Shown here one piece after another: positions 17,335 through 26,383 of a DNA stretch of 64,000 bases (the first letter of the stretch is position 1; each line of letters starts with the position of its first letter). The notes beneath the pieces were generated by a model, which was not told where the DNA came from, searched no databases, and saw nothing but the letters and a program-made list of their open reading frames with translations. This stretch comes from Hymenobacter ginkgonis (GTDB taxonomy: Bacteria > Bacteroidota > Bacteroidia > Cytophagales > Hymenobacteraceae), in the NCBI RefSeq assembly GCF_009755225.1, contig NZ_WQKZ01000004.1, forward strand, positions 558,001 to 622,000, read 5' to 3'. The translations under genes and the position numbers were made by a program.

Positions 17335-18996
17335 ATGAACCCCACGCTTCCCCTGGCGGCTGCCGAGCCGCGGCCCGGCCTGCGCACGCCGTTTACCTAC
17401 ACCCTATTTCGCGCCATCTGGATTGCCTCGCTCGTGTCGAACGTCGGCACCTGGATGCAGAACGTGGCCGGGGTGTGGCTCGTCACTACCCTCACCACGT
17501 CGGCCTTGCTGGTGGCCCTTATGCAAACGGCCACCAGCCTACCCGCTTTTTTGCTGAGTATGCCGGCCGGCGCCGTGGGCGACCTCATTGACCGGCGCCG
17601 CCTATTGCTTTTTACGCAGGGCTTTATGGCAGTAGTGGCGTTGGGGCTGGGCGCGTTCACGCTCACGGGCAGTATCCGGGCCATTGACGTACTGGGCTTT
17701 ACGTTTTTGCTGGGCATGGGCGCGGCCCTCAACGGCCCCATCTGGCAAACGGTTACGACTGAGCTGGTGCCGCGGCCGGTGCTGCCTTTCGCCATTACCC
17801 TCAACGGGGTGAGCAACAACATTGCCCGCGCCATTGGGCCGGCGCTGGGCGGGCTCATCATCGCTTATTACTCGCCAGGCTGGGTATTTGTGCTGAACGG
17901 CGTGTCCTTCGTGGGCACCTGGATAGTGGTGTATAAATGGCGCCGCGAGGTGCAGAACGACGGCGGGCCAGCCGAAAACTTCTCGGGTGCGCTGCGGGCG
18001 GGCATTCGGTACGTGCAGTACTCGCCGGCCATTCTGGCGGTGCTGGTGCGCACGTTCGCGTTTTCGTTTGGGGCCAGCGCCATGTGGGCGCTGCTGTCGG
18101 TGGTGGTGGCGCGGCGCCTGCACTTGCAGTCGGGCTCCTACGCCGTAATGCTGTCGTGGCTCGGCGCGGGCGCCGTCACGGGTGCGCTGCTCATTGGCAA
18201 AATCGGCCACCGCCTCAACCTGAACCGCCGGGTGCTGCTGGGCTCGCTCATGTTTGTGGCTACCAACCTCTGCCTGGCACTAGTGAACAGCGAATACTGG
18301 CTGTTTCCGGTGATGTTTTTGTCGGGAACCGCTTGGCTCATTACCATGACGAGCTTCAGCACCAGCGTGCAGCTGCACGTGCCGAAGTGGGTGCAAGCTA
18401 GGGTTGTAAGTATGTATATGCTAGTATTTCAGGCAGGTATGAGCCTGGGCAGCATTGTGTGGGGCGAGCTAGCCGACCGCGCCACGCTGCCGCTGGCGCT
18501 GCTCATCGCAGCCGGCTGGATGCTGGTAAGCCTGGCCCTGGCGCTGCCCTTTCCGATGCACCAGCCCGAAGGCCTCGACTTTTCGCCCGGCGAGCCGTGG
18601 AGCGACCGCTTGGTTGAGGAAGATATTGACCCCGACGATGGCCCAGTGGTGGTAATGATTGATTATGAAGTAAATCCGGCCGACCAACCCGCTTTCCGCC
18701 TCGCGGCTCAGCACCTCACGCGCCTGCGCTTGCGCGATGGCGCCCTGCGCGCCGGCGTGTTTGCCGATGTGAGCCAGCCTACGCGCATCACCGAGTTTTT
18801 TTACGTGGCTACCTGGGCTGAGCACGAGCGCCAGCACCACCGCTTCACCCGCGACGACCAGCAGGTGGAGGCCGAGGTACGGCGCTTTCACCAGGGCGAA
18901 ACGCCGCCCCGCGTGACGCACTTCCTAGCTTTTCCGCGCACGGCTAACGTGGAGGTGGCAGCCCCGCCGCTGCAAGTGGCGGGCAGTGCGCAGTAG
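17335..18996 (+). CDS. MFS exporter (MFS_3/EntS-like) with C-terminal extension
   Basis: A 553-residue major facilitator protein. About 12 transmembrane helices span residues 20-415, with the family start YTLFRAIWIASLVSNVGTWMQNVAG and the DLIDRRRLLL loop between helices 2 and 3. A soluble C-terminal domain (about 435-545) contains VMIDYEVNPADQPAFRLAA and WAEHERQHHRFT, an arrangement common in this MFS_3 subgroup and resembling a ferredoxin-like monooxygenase fold. Such proteins export siderophores or small toxic molecules; the substrate here is unknown. Stands alone on the plus strand. Confidence 0.9.
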   Translation: MNPTLPLAAAEPRPGLRTPFTYTLFRAIWIASLVSNVGTWMQNVAGVWLVTTLTTSALLVALMQTATSLPAFLLSMPAGAVGDLIDRRRLLLFTQGFMAVVALGLGAFTLTGSIRAIDVLGFTFLLGMGAALNGPIWQTVTTELVPRPVLPFAITLNGVSNNIARAIGPALGGLIIAYYSPGWVFVLNGVSFVGTWIVVYKWRREVQNDGGPAENFSGALRAGIRYVQYSPAILAVLVRTFAFSFGASAMWALLSVVVARRLHLQSGSYAVMLSWLGAGAVTGALLIGKIGHRLNLNRRVLLGSLMFVATNLCLALVNSEYWLFPVMFLSGTAWLITMTSFSTSVQLHVPKWVQARVVSMYMLVFQAGMSLGSIVWGELADRATLPLALLIAAGWMLVSLALALPFPMHQPEGLDFSPGEPWSDRLVEEDIDPDDGPVVVMIDYEVNPADQPAFRLAAQHLTRLRLRDGALRAGVFADVSQPTRITEFFYVATWAEHERQHHRFTRDDQQVEAEVRRFHQGETPPRVTHFLAFPRTANVEVAAPPLQVAGSAQ

Positions 18997-19044
18997 TCCG
19001 CGCGAGTATCGTGACCGGAGTCATATTCGTATAAAGCTCAACCA

Positions 19045-19635
19045 ATGGGTTGTTTTATGCGTGCTTTTCTCTTCGTACTTGGCTTAGCGGCCATTAGCTG
19101 GGCGGCGGCCCCTACCCCCCAAGCCTTGGTGGTGCCTGGCCGCAGCTTGGGCCAAACCAAGCTGGGCAGCAATGCCACTACCCTCGGTGCGCTAGGCAAG
19201 GCAGCCTACAGCGATGCCGCCATGCAAAAAGCCTGGACCACCTGGTACGGCCGCCGTCCCACCGATGGTAGCGCGCCAAATGAACTCGATGTATACACCG
19301 CGCCTCAGGCCAACGACGTGGACCACCATACGGTGCAGGTAGTGCGGGCCACCTCGCCCTGGTTTCAGTTGGCCAATGGCCTGCGGGTAGGTTCGTCGCT
19401 GGCGGTTATTTGGGCGGCATATGGGCGGCTGCCGCTGGCCACTTCCTACCCCCTCGCAGCCGGCCAACGCTACCTCTACGACGATGTGCGCCGCGGCGTG
19501 GCCTTCGAAACCGATGGCACAGCCGGCACTAGTCGCTGCCGGGCGCTCATCGTGCACACGCCCGGTCGGGCCGTGGTGGCGACGTACCTATCCTTGCCGG
19601 CTTACCTAAAGGAGCTGCCAGCCTACCGCGACTAG
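19045..19635 (+). CDS. secreted protein of unknown function
   Basis: A 196-residue protein with a signal peptide (MRAFLFVLGLAAISWAAA from the second Met at 19057, which is an equally good start). The mature part begins PTPQALVVPGRSLGQTKLG and carries short beta-strand-like segments, including GLRVGSSLAVIWAAYGRLP and YLYDDVRRGVAFETDG. I do not recognise a family. The GRLP...Y.YDDVRRGVAFE pattern is reminiscent of small periplasmic repeat proteins found in Bacteroidota, but that is only an impression. The N-terminal PTP is encoded by a CCTACCCC copy. Confidence 0.7.
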   Translation: MGCFMRAFLFVLGLAAISWAAAPTPQALVVPGRSLGQTKLGSNATTLGALGKAAYSDAAMQKAWTTWYGRRPTDGSAPNELDVYTAPQANDVDHHTVQVVRATSPWFQLANGLRVGSSLAVIWAAYGRLPLATSYPLAAGQRYLYDDVRRGVAFETDGTAGTSRCRALIVHTPGRAVVATYLSLPAYLKELPAYRD

Positions 19636-19795
19636 CGCGTTTGAGCCGTGGCTATATTGGTGCTCAACGGCGCATCTAACCAGGGTTTCACTGTTTTAAA
19701 CCACCGCCCCGTACAACCCGCAAAACCACGCCCTAGCTCGGCATCGTAGCTAGGGGCCGCCCGATGGTCTGGTGGCCTGCCCTACCCCCCTGCTT

Positions 19796-20053
19796 ATGCC
19801 CCGACTTTTGCTTCTCTTGCTGCTTGCACTGCTTAGCCTGGCCGATGGCCCCGCGGCAGTGGGAGCCCCGGCCGCTGGCCACCACCCGCGCTACACCGCC
19901 TACAAGCACCGGGGCGATGCCCGCAAGCGTTGGCGCCGTATGGGCGTTATCGGCCGCTGGCGCTACCGCCAGCGCTTCAAACGCAAGCAGCAGCTGAAGG
20001 GCCACCGCGGAGTTATTCGGGTGGGTAAGGTGAAGGGCAGCATCCAGAAATAA
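19796..20053 (+). CDS. small basic secreted protein
   Basis: An 85-residue protein with a Leu-rich signal peptide (MPRLLLLLLLALLSLADG) and a very basic mature part (Arg, Lys and His dominate, e.g. RKRWRRMGVIGRWRYRQRF). The start at 19796 is chosen over 19772 because it begins the signal peptide. The gene has its own downstream terminator and lies between a secreted-protein gene and the TPM gene. No family recognised. A cationic secreted peptide could bind nucleic acid, envelope polyanions or act as an antimicrobial; the sequence alone does not decide. Confidence 0.6.
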   Translation: MPRLLLLLLLALLSLADGPAAVGAPAAGHHPRYTAYKHRGDARKRWRRMGVIGRWRYRQRFKRKQQLKGHRGVIRVGKVKGSIQK

Positions 20054-20087
20054 CACTGGGCTGGCCTCAGCTACACCATTCTAAACG

Positions 20088-20119
20088 AAAACAGCCGCCC
20101 GAAACCGGGCGGCTGTTTT
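20088..20119. terminator. bidirectional terminator
   Basis: Perfect stem AAAACAGCCGCCC / GGGCGGCTGTTTT, six-base loop, between convergent genes. Confidence 0.9.
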
Positions 20120-20154
20120 GTTAGGGCGAAAGGCGAGCTGAGCGCGGGGCTTAC

Positions 20155-21390
20155 TTACCACGAGCCGCTGTTGTCGTCGGTGCTATCGAAGCCCCCTCCG
20201 CCGGTGTCGTCCGAAGAAGTATCGTCGTACGACGAGTTGTCGGAGGAGAAGTAGTCGCCCGACGAATCTGCCGAGTTATTATCACCGGAGAAATAATCCG
20301 GTTCGGCGTTGGTATTAGCGTCGCCGCCCCGCGAGGAAAAGTAGTCGCCGGCCGCGCCCGTGCCAGCCGCAGCCGCCCCGGCCCCGCCCAGGCCCGCGGC
20401 AGAATTGCCATCGAAGTTCTGCCCAGCATTATTCGATTCGTGGCCCTGCGACATCCGGTTGCCTAAGTAGGCACCAGCCGCAGCGGCCGCGCCGGTGGCC
20501 AATATGCCGCCCATACCGCTTCCGCTGCTAGGCGCGGCGCCGTAGCCCGGGCCGCCCTGCTGGTAGCCCGCGTTGGGGGCGCCAAAGTTGGGGGTAGGGT
20601 TGTTGGGTCGGTTGCCCATGAAGTTTGGCGCTTGGTTGGCGTTGTTAGCGCCGTTGTTGCGACGGAACAGCTTCATGAGCAGCCAAATGCCGCCGCCAAT
20701 CACGAGCGCACCAATGAGCAGCGAGCCCATGCCAAAGCCGGAAGACGTCGGCGCGGCTTCCGTTTGCTGCACTCCCACGGGGTCTACGGCGCTGGTGGGG
20801 CTGGTTTCACTAGCTAGGTTCGAGCTAGCAGTGGGGGTAGTAGTGGTGGCGGCGTTGCTGGCCGTAGCGGCCGTGGCATTTTTGCGGGGGTCAGAGCTGG
20901 GGTTAGCGGCCAGCATCAAGGTATTGAGGCCTTTGCGCAAACCCGCAAAGTAGTTGCCCTGCTTAAAAGCGGGCGTCATTTCCTGGTTGATAATGCGGTT
21001 GGTAAGCTCGGGCGTAACGGCGCTCTTCAGCCCCGACCCAGCCTGAATGGTCACTTTATGCTCTTTGGCAGCTAGCAGCACAACGACACCGTTGTTCTTA
21101 TCGCGCTGGCCTACCCCCCAGGCAGTGCCCAGCTGGCGGCCATAGTCGGCTACGTCGGTGCCGTTGAGGGAGGGCACCGTCACTACTACAACTTGGGTGC
21201 CAGTGGTTTCGGCATATTTGCGCAGGCCGCCTTCGAGCTTTTTAGCATCGGCGGGAGCCAGCAGGTTTCCTTGGTCGGTAACGAAGGTGAAGGGTACCGG
21301 CCGGGTGGGCAAGCCATCGGCGGGCGCGGCGCTAGCGGGGCCACTCAGCCCGGCCAGCAGCAACAAAAGGGCAACAACAAAACGAGGCAT
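20155..21390 (-). CDS. TPM-domain (YgcG-like) membrane protein with Gly/Asn/Ser-rich tail
   Basis: A 411-residue protein with a signal peptide (MPRFVVALLLLLAGLSGPASA), a TPM domain (about 38-165; TFVTDQGNLLAPADAKKLE and VVVTVPSLNGTDVADYG, then the NNGVVVLLAAKEHKVTI strand), a single transmembrane helix near 225-245 (GSLLIGALVIGGGIWLLMKLF) and a long low-complexity C-terminal half rich in Asn, Gly, Ala, Ser and Asp ending SFDSTDDNSGSW-like. TPM proteins are linked to photosystem repair in plants and to membrane functions in bacteria; the role here is unknown. The domain should be periplasmic and the tail cytoplasmic. Confidence 0.88.
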   Translation of the reverse strand: MPRFVVALLLLLAGLSGPASAAPADGLPTRPVPFTFVTDQGNLLAPADAKKLEGGLRKYAETTGTQVVVVTVPSLNGTDVADYGRQLGTAWGVGQRDKNNGVVVLLAAKEHKVTIQAGSGLKSAVTPELTNRIINQEMTPAFKQGNYFAGLRKGLNTLMLAANPSSDPRKNATAATASNAATTTTPTASSNLASETSPTSAVDPVGVQQTEAAPTSSGFGMGSLLIGALVIGGGIWLLMKLFRRNNGANNANQAPNFMGNRPNNPTPNFGAPNAGYQQGGPGYGAAPSSGSGMGGILATGAAAAAGAYLGNRMSQGHESNNAGQNFDGNSAAGLGGAGAAAAGTGAAGDYFSSRGGDANTNAEPDYFSGDNNSADSSGDYFSSDNSSYDDTSSDDTGGGGFDSTDDNSGSW

Positions 21391-21594
21391 GGCGCAACAA
21401 GTGAAATGAAAGAAAAGGCGTTTCGTTTGCCTTTTACGGCCCTAGGCGCGGCGCGGCTGCTTTCGGGCAGTTTGGGCCGGCAGCCCTCAGGTTTTTTGGC
21501 AAAGCAGGCGGCAACCTACGTGGCCAGCAACTGCGCAATTGCGTAGCAGAATAGGCCGGCTGCCTAGCGGGCGGCCCTATATTGCTTGTGCTCT

Positions 21595-22296
21595 ATGGCT
21601 TCTGCTACCCCTACCCCCCTGCCGTTTCGCCGGCCCCAGGTTATCCTATTCGACGTTAACGAAACGTTGCTGGATATGAGCCCGCTGAAAGCGGCCGTGA
21701 CGGCGGCCTTTGGCAACAAAGCCGCGTTCAACCACTGGTTTGGCTTGCTGCTGCAGCACGCGCTGGTGGCCACGGTTACCGGCCGCTACTTTGCCTTTGG
21801 CACCATCGCCGACGCGGCCCTCGACATGACGGCCCACATGCTCCAGGAGCAAGCGCTTACGCTGGCCGAAAAGCACGCCATCATTTCCCTGCTGACTAAG
21901 CTGCCGCCGCACCCCGACGTGCCCGCTGGCCTACAACAACTGCACGACGCCGGCTTCCGGTTAATGGCTTTCAGCAACTCGCCCGCCGCTACCCTGGCCG
22001 AGCAATTGCGGTACGCCAACCTCCCCGAATACTTTGAGCAGCAGCTGAGCATCGAGGCCGTGCAGCGCTACAAGCCCCACCCCGACACCTACCACTACGC
22101 CGCGAAGCAAGCCGGCGTGCTGCCCGCTGCTGCTATGCTGGTAGCCGCCCACGGCTGGGACGTAGCTGGCGCCCTCCACGCGGGCTTGCTCGCTGGCTTC
22201 ATTGCCCGCCCCGGCCAGACGTTGTATCCGCTCGCGCCCCCACCCACCTGCCAAGCTCCTACCCTCACGGCGTTGGCCGGGCAGCTGGTTGGTTAG
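21595..22296 (+). CDS. haloacid dehalogenase type II-like hydrolase
   Basis: A 233-residue HAD-superfamily hydrolase of the L-2-haloacid dehalogenase type. Motif I is ILFDVNETLLD (nucleophile Asp20; the Asn-Glu-Thr variant is characteristic of haloacid dehalogenases), motif II is MAFSNSPAATL, motif III KPHPDTYHYAAKQ, and the loop AAHGWDVAGALHAGL carries the final acidic residue. All catalytic residues are present. ATG at 21595 is preferred to 21586. The N-terminus ASATPTPLP is encoded by two overlapping CCTACCCC motifs and precedes the conserved fold. The substrate could be a haloacid or a phosphorylated compound. Confidence 0.88.
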   Translation: MASATPTPLPFRRPQVILFDVNETLLDMSPLKAAVTAAFGNKAAFNHWFGLLLQHALVATVTGRYFAFGTIADAALDMTAHMLQEQALTLAEKHAIISLLTKLPPHPDVPAGLQQLHDAGFRLMAFSNSPAATLAEQLRYANLPEYFEQQLSIEAVQRYKPHPDTYHYAAKQAGVLPAAAMLVAAHGWDVAGALHAGLLAGFIARPGQTLYPLAPPPTCQAPTLTALAGQLVG

Positions 22297-22309
22297 GAAA
22301 AAGGGGCTG

Positions 22310-23749
22310 CTACCGGTTTTTAATGGCTTGCAGCAGCTTACCCAGCTCGGGCGCTTGGTACACGCGGCCGCGCGACACTACGGCCGCTATTTTCTTCACG
22401 TTGGCGATGTTGGCTAGCGGGTTGGCCGCCAGCAGCAGTAGGTCGGCCTCTTTGCCCACGGCAATGCTGCCCGTGCGGGCCGCTACCCCCATAAATTCGG
22501 CTCCGCTGAGCGTGGCTGCCCGCAGCGCCTGGGCGGGCGTGAGGCCAGCTTGCACCAGCAGCACCAATTCGTCTTGCAGCGAAGCACCGGGGTAAACGAA
22601 AGAATTAAAGGGCCCGCTATCGGAGCCAGCCAAGATGGTCACGCCGGCGGCCTGCATTTGCGGCACGAGGCTGCTGAATTTGGTTTCCAACTTCTTGGTG
22701 AACGCGCGCCCAGTTGCCGATTGCTGCCGGGCGCTGGCCAGCCGCCGCGTGTAGGTGGCCCGAATGCGGGGGTCGATGTAGGCCAGCAGCGTATCGTGGG
22801 CGTGGTCGTTATCGGGCAGTTCGGCCAGCGTTCGGCCAATGGCGAGCGTGGGCACGGCGGCCGTGTGGTGGCTGGCCATCAGCCGAAAGATGCGCTGAGC
22901 AGCGGCTGGGCTGTACGTATCGTACACGGCAGGCAGCATTGCAAACAGCCCCAGCGGCTTGGGCGTAGTCAGGCTTTGGCGCACCAGCGCCGTGAGGCTG
23001 TCTTCCTTGCCCGAGCAGGCTTTGAATACATAATAGAGGTGCTCGGTGGCGTCAAGGCCGCGGTTTACGGCCTCGCCCAGCGTCACGGAGTAGGGCATGT
23101 GGCCGGTGGTTTTCATACCCCGTTTCTCGGCCTGCGCAATGGTATTGAGGTAGGCCTCGCCCGATATTTTACTGTCGTAAATCTTCACGTAGTCTACCCG
23201 CAGCTTTTGCAATGAGTCGAGTGCCTTGCTGATTTGAGCGGGCGTTTCGACTTCGAGCGAACCAGGCCAGTAGGCGCCGGGCCCGTCAATCTTGGGCCCC
23301 GAGGTGAAGATGCGCGGCCCGGCCAGCGTACCCGCTTCTTCCTCGCGCCGCCACTGAAAAATGCGCGGCGTGAGGTCGCCGCCGCAGTCGCGCACCGTCG
23401 TGATGCCGTGGGCCAGGTAAAGCGTCAGGTTCTTTTTATTGGCCGCCGCCAGGCTGTCGCCGCCCCGGAAGTGCACGTGCATGTCCCACAGGCCCGGCAC
23501 AAGGTAGCGGCCGCGGCCATCGAGGCGCTGCTTGGCCGCGTAGGTGGCCTGGCCGGCTGGCCCTACCCGCACGAGTTTGCCCGCCTGCACGGCCACCATT
23601 TGGTCGGGCCGCAGCTGGCCGGTGGCCACATCCACCACATTTACATGGCTGATAACCAAGTCGTACGTAACCGGTGGGGTAGGGCGGTGGGCGAAGCTGG
23701 CTAGCAGCGCGGCCGCGGGCAGGCCCAGGAGCAGGTGGGTAAGTTTCAT
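22310..23749 (-). CDS. amidohydrolase family protein, exported
   Basis: A 479-residue metal-dependent amidohydrolase with a signal peptide (MKLTHLLLGLPAAALLASFA). Metal motif HVH is at residues 91-93 (DMHVHFRG), with KIYDSKI supplying the lysine region, GHMPY and HLYYVF histidines, and the final aspartate in LAGSDSGPFNSF. This arrangement matches imidazolonepropionase or prolidase-like secreted amidohydrolases. The start at 23749 is supported by the signal peptide and by a consensus promoter (TACCTTTG at 23787-23780 on the minus strand). Likely hydrolyses peptides or cyclic amides in the periplasm; substrate unknown. Confidence 0.9.
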   Translation of the reverse strand: MKLTHLLLGLPAAALLASFAHRPTPPVTYDLVISHVNVVDVATGQLRPDQMVAVQAGKLVRVGPAGQATYAAKQRLDGRGRYLVPGLWDMHVHFRGGDSLAAANKKNLTLYLAHGITTVRDCGGDLTPRIFQWRREEEAGTLAGPRIFTSGPKIDGPGAYWPGSLEVETPAQISKALDSLQKLRVDYVKIYDSKISGEAYLNTIAQAEKRGMKTTGHMPYSVTLGEAVNRGLDATEHLYYVFKACSGKEDSLTALVRQSLTTPKPLGLFAMLPAVYDTYSPAAAQRIFRLMASHHTAAVPTLAIGRTLAELPDNDHAHDTLLAYIDPRIRATYTRRLASARQQSATGRAFTKKLETKFSSLVPQMQAAGVTILAGSDSGPFNSFVYPGASLQDELVLLVQAGLTPAQALRAATLSGAEFMGVAARTGSIAVGKEADLLLLAANPLANIANVKKIAAVVSRGRVYQAPELGKLLQAIKNR

Positions 23750-23779
23750 AGGGCAAAAGCTAGAGCAAGCGGGAGCTGG

Positions 23780-23809
23780 CAAAGGTAGCCGGGCAGGCCG
23801 GCCAGCAAA
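23780..23809 (-). promoter_or_regulatory. promoter of the amidohydrolase gene
   Basis: On the minus strand, TTTG (23809-23806), 18 bases, TACCTTTG (23787-23780), about 30 bases before the ATG at 23749; full match to the Bacteroidota consensus. Confidence 0.8.
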
Positions 23810-23814
23810 ACGCA

Positions 23815-24195
23815 CCCGCTCCCCTACCCCCTGCCGCTAGCCGAAGAGGTAGCGCTGGGAGCGTGCGAGGTAGGCGGCGCGTCTAGCACTTTCAGTGCAG
23901 TGGGTAAATGTCACTCTCCCCGGCAGTACTAAGGCCAGCAATTGGGGCGGCGTCGAGCCGCACTGCACAAAAAGTAGCTTCAGCCAACTGTCTTTTCCGC
24001 GAACAAACTCGCTAGCGGCTGAGACCAAGGGCTAGGCACCCTTGAGGCGCTGATTCAGTGGTGATAATTAGCGGCTCACGAGTGAGGTTGGGGGTAGGCG
24101 CCGAGCGGGCACACTAAGGAAGCCTGTGTGGCCGCCTAACTCTTCGGGGCAGGCCGCCGTACCGGAGGCATTTTTTTACTCCCGACAGCTTATTC
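23815..24195. other. intergenic stretch without a recognisable gene
   Basis: About 380 bases between the divergent amidohydrolase and catalase-like genes. It holds two CCTACCCC/GGGGTAGG motifs (near 23823 and 24090) and a short hairpin-like GCACTTTCAGTGC segment near 23887-23899, but no convincing open frame, RNA or repeat. A 63-codon open frame on the minus strand at 23837-24028 has no signal peptide or known motif and is not called. Confidence 0.5.
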
Positions 24196-25299
24196 ATGTC
24201 CCCTACCCCCCTCTCCTACGTGCGCTACGCCGATGGCGTCGAAGAAATTCAGCCCAACGAAGACCAGCTCACCGACGAAACCGTGGCTTCGATGGCCCGG
24301 CTCAACCGCTTCATGTTTGAGAAGCACCGCCACGCCATCCGCGATGCGCACGCCAAAAGCCACGGCGTACTGCGCGGCGAGCTGCACATTTACCCCAATT
24401 TGCCGGCGCACTTGGCCCAGGGCGCATTCCGCGAAGCGAAGGTTTATCCGGTTATTATCCGGCTGTCGTCGGCGCCGGGCGCCATTGGTTCCGACAAGCA
24501 ATCGACCAATAAAGGCATGGCTGTGAAGCTCATCGGCGTCGAGGGCAAGAAATTTCTGGCTGATAAGGTCGATGAAATCACCCAGGACTTCTTGATGGTG
24601 AACGACACCATCATCCCGACGGGCGACATCAAGAGCTACCACGATATGCAGCTCAAGCTCGAAAAGTTTGCGCACACGCCCGAAGGGTTTCAGCAGGCCA
24701 TATCGACGGTGGCCCGCGTGGCGTCGAAGGCGCTCACGGCCGTGGGCCTCGAACCCGATATCAACCCCATTGGCCCCGGCGACCCCAACCACCACCTGCT
24801 AGGCGAAACCTACCACACGCTGGGCGCCATCCGCTACGGCGATTACGTGGCCAAAATAAGCGCCGCGCCGCTTTCGGAGAATGTGAAAGCGCTTACGGGC
24901 CAAACTATTGATGTGCAAGACGATGGCACCTGGCGCGACTTGGTAGTGGATTTTTTCCGCACCCAGGGCGCCGAGTACGAGCTGCGCGCCCAGCTCAGCA
25001 CCGACCTTAACACCATGCCCGTAGAGGACGCCTCGGTGGAGTGGCCCGCCGACCAAAGCCCGTACCAACCGCTTGGTAAAATCGTGATTCCGGCGCAGGA
25101 AGCGTACAGCCCGGCTCGCCGCGTCTTTGCGGATGATGTGCTGTCTTTCAACCCCTTCCACTGCCTGCCCGAGCACCGGCCGTTGGGCAGCATCAACCGC
25201 GCCCGCATCAAGGCCTACGAGTCGTCGGCGGCCTACCGCCACCACATGAACGCCCAGCCGCGCATCGAACCGCGCGACATTAGTGAGCTGCCTGACTAA
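24196..25299 (+). CDS. catalase-like heme protein (degenerate catalase family)
   Basis: A 367-residue protein of the small catalase-like group. Recognisable parts are HAIRDAHAKSHGVLRGELHI, a KVYPVIIRLSSAPGAIGSDK strand corresponding to the catalase core, TQDFLMVNDTI, and the C-terminal FNPFHCLPEHRPLGSINRAR. The usual R-x-F-S-Y proximal heme-ligand motif is replaced by a sequence with no obvious tyrosine, so true catalase activity is doubtful; heme binding or peroxygenase/fatty-acid hydroperoxide chemistry is an alternative. The ATG lies at a CCTACCCC motif (MSPTPLSY). Followed by a strong terminator. Stands alone. Confidence 0.82.
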   Translation: MSPTPLSYVRYADGVEEIQPNEDQLTDETVASMARLNRFMFEKHRHAIRDAHAKSHGVLRGELHIYPNLPAHLAQGAFREAKVYPVIIRLSSAPGAIGSDKQSTNKGMAVKLIGVEGKKFLADKVDEITQDFLMVNDTIIPTGDIKSYHDMQLKLEKFAHTPEGFQQAISTVARVASKALTAVGLEPDINPIGPGDPNHHLLGETYHTLGAIRYGDYVAKISAAPLSENVKALTGQTIDVQDDGTWRDLVVDFFRTQGAEYELRAQLSTDLNTMPVEDASVEWPADQSPYQPLGKIVIPAQEAYSPARRVFADDVLSFNPFHCLPEHRPLGSINRARIKAYESSAAYRHHMNAQPRIEPRDISELPD

Positions 25300-25328
25300 C
25301 CTACGAGCTATTTTTCAGCAGCTTGTTA

Positions 25329-25367
25329 ACAAGAAAGCCGCGGCGCAGGGCGCCGCGGCTTTCTTGT
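25329..25367. terminator. bidirectional terminator
   Basis: Seventeen-base perfect stem ACAAGAAAGCCGCGGCG / CGCCGCGGCTTTCTTGT, between convergent genes. Confidence 0.92.
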
Positions 25368-25394
25368 ATAAGTACTCAATAAACCGAGTGGTCC

Positions 25395-25955
25395 TTAATC
25401 GTTTAATGCGGTATCGGCGGCTGGCTCCACGGCCCGCTCGAAGCGCAGCCGGCTATTAATATCGAGGCCCACCGAGGCAAATCCGTTGTGCAGCAGCACT
25501 TGCTGGGCGGCCAGGTTATCGACCTCGGTGTGGGCCACCAGCAGGCGCACCATGCCTGTGGCGGCGGCTTGCTGCACCAGCCCGGCCACCAGCTCGGTAC
25601 CCAGGCCCTGCCCGCGCCACTCGGCCGCCAGCGAGTAGGTAAGCTCGGCCAGGCCGGCGGCATCGGGTGGGCCCTGGAAGCCGCCTACCCCCACCAAAGT
25701 GCGCGGAGTATCGTCGGTGGCTTTGCGTAGGGCGTACCAGCCGTACCAGCCAGCGGCGGTGCGCCCGCCGGCCGTTAGCTGCTCGAGGTCGTACTGCATG
25801 GCGGTGAGGTCGTAGTTGCCAGGGGGCCAGTCGGTGGGAATGGCCGCCCCGAGCAGCGTCGGAAAATACTGGGGCTTGTGCAGCTCGGCCGTGAGCAGCG
25901 CCCGGCTGGCTGCCAGAATAGTGAGGCGGGGAGTTTGGGTGATGAGCGGAATCAT
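25395..25955 (-). CDS. GNAT family N-acetyltransferase (RimJ/RimL type)
   Basis: A 186-residue acetyltransferase. The start at 25955 (MIPLITQTPRLTILAAS) opens the typical RimJ/RimL beta strand. Acetyl-CoA binding is shown by WRGQGLGTELVAGLVQQA (motif A, about 113-130), followed by HTEVDNLAAQQVLLHNGFASVG (motif B). These proteins acetylate alpha-amino groups of ribosomal proteins, or small molecules and antibiotics; the substrate is not evident. Divergent from the small Lys-rich gene at 26096. Confidence 0.88.
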   Translation of the reverse strand: MIPLITQTPRLTILAASRALLTAELHKPQYFPTLLGAAIPTDWPPGNYDLTAMQYDLEQLTAGGRTAAGWYGWYALRKATDDTPRTLVGVGGFQGPPDAAGLAELTYSLAAEWRGQGLGTELVAGLVQQAAATGMVRLLVAHTEVDNLAAQQVLLHNGFASVGLDINSRLRFERAVEPAADTALND

Positions 25956-26095
25956 AGGGCCTATATACGACAGCCGCCGGGCCGCGGCACATTTTTTTGG
26001 TTTGGGCACGGCGGCGGGCCGCCCCTACCCCCTGCCTCAACGCCGAGGTGGGCGGGGCCGTATAGCTGGGCTCCACCTCTCCAATTCCCTCCCCC

Positions 26096-26218
26096 ATGGC
26101 TACGACCGTCAAAACTCCCAGTCACACCGACCCGGAAACCAAGAAGAAAGAAAAAGACAACGAAACCGACACCCGCGATAAGCCCGACGGCAAGAAGAAA
26201 ACGACGCAAAAAAAGTAG
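26096..26218 (+). CDS. small highly charged Lys/Asp/Thr-rich protein
   Basis: A 40-residue open frame starting MATTVKTPSHTDPETKKK and ending KKKTTQKK, with no hydrophobic residues beyond one Val. It is preceded by pyrimidine-rich sequence and directly followed by a strong terminator (26239-26269), which supports a real transcription unit. Similar small, disordered, Lys-rich proteins of unknown function are common in Bacteroidota. No family recognised. Confidence 0.6.
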   Translation: MATTVKTPSHTDPETKKKEKDNETDTRDKPDGKKKTTQKK

Positions 26219-26238
26219 GCTTGTGCTTATTTTCTTGC

Positions 26239-26269
26239 GCCCGGCCCTTACCAGGCCGGGCTTTTTTTT
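26239..26269 (+). terminator. terminator of small Lys-rich gene
   Basis: Stem GCCCGGCC / GGCCGGGC followed by eight T. Confidence 0.9.
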
Positions 26270-26383
26270 GCCCGTAAGGCGCTGGGTTGCTCACCCTTTA
26301 TTTTTTGCTTGAAGCCTGCTTCTGGCTAGTAGCCCTACCCCGCTTATTGGACTGCCTGCCGGCGAGTAGTACCTTCGCTGGCC

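Noticed and set aside
23837..24028. 63-codon open frame upstream of the amidohydrolase gene
   Set aside because: No signal peptide, no family, overlaps the promoter region; codon use not convincing.
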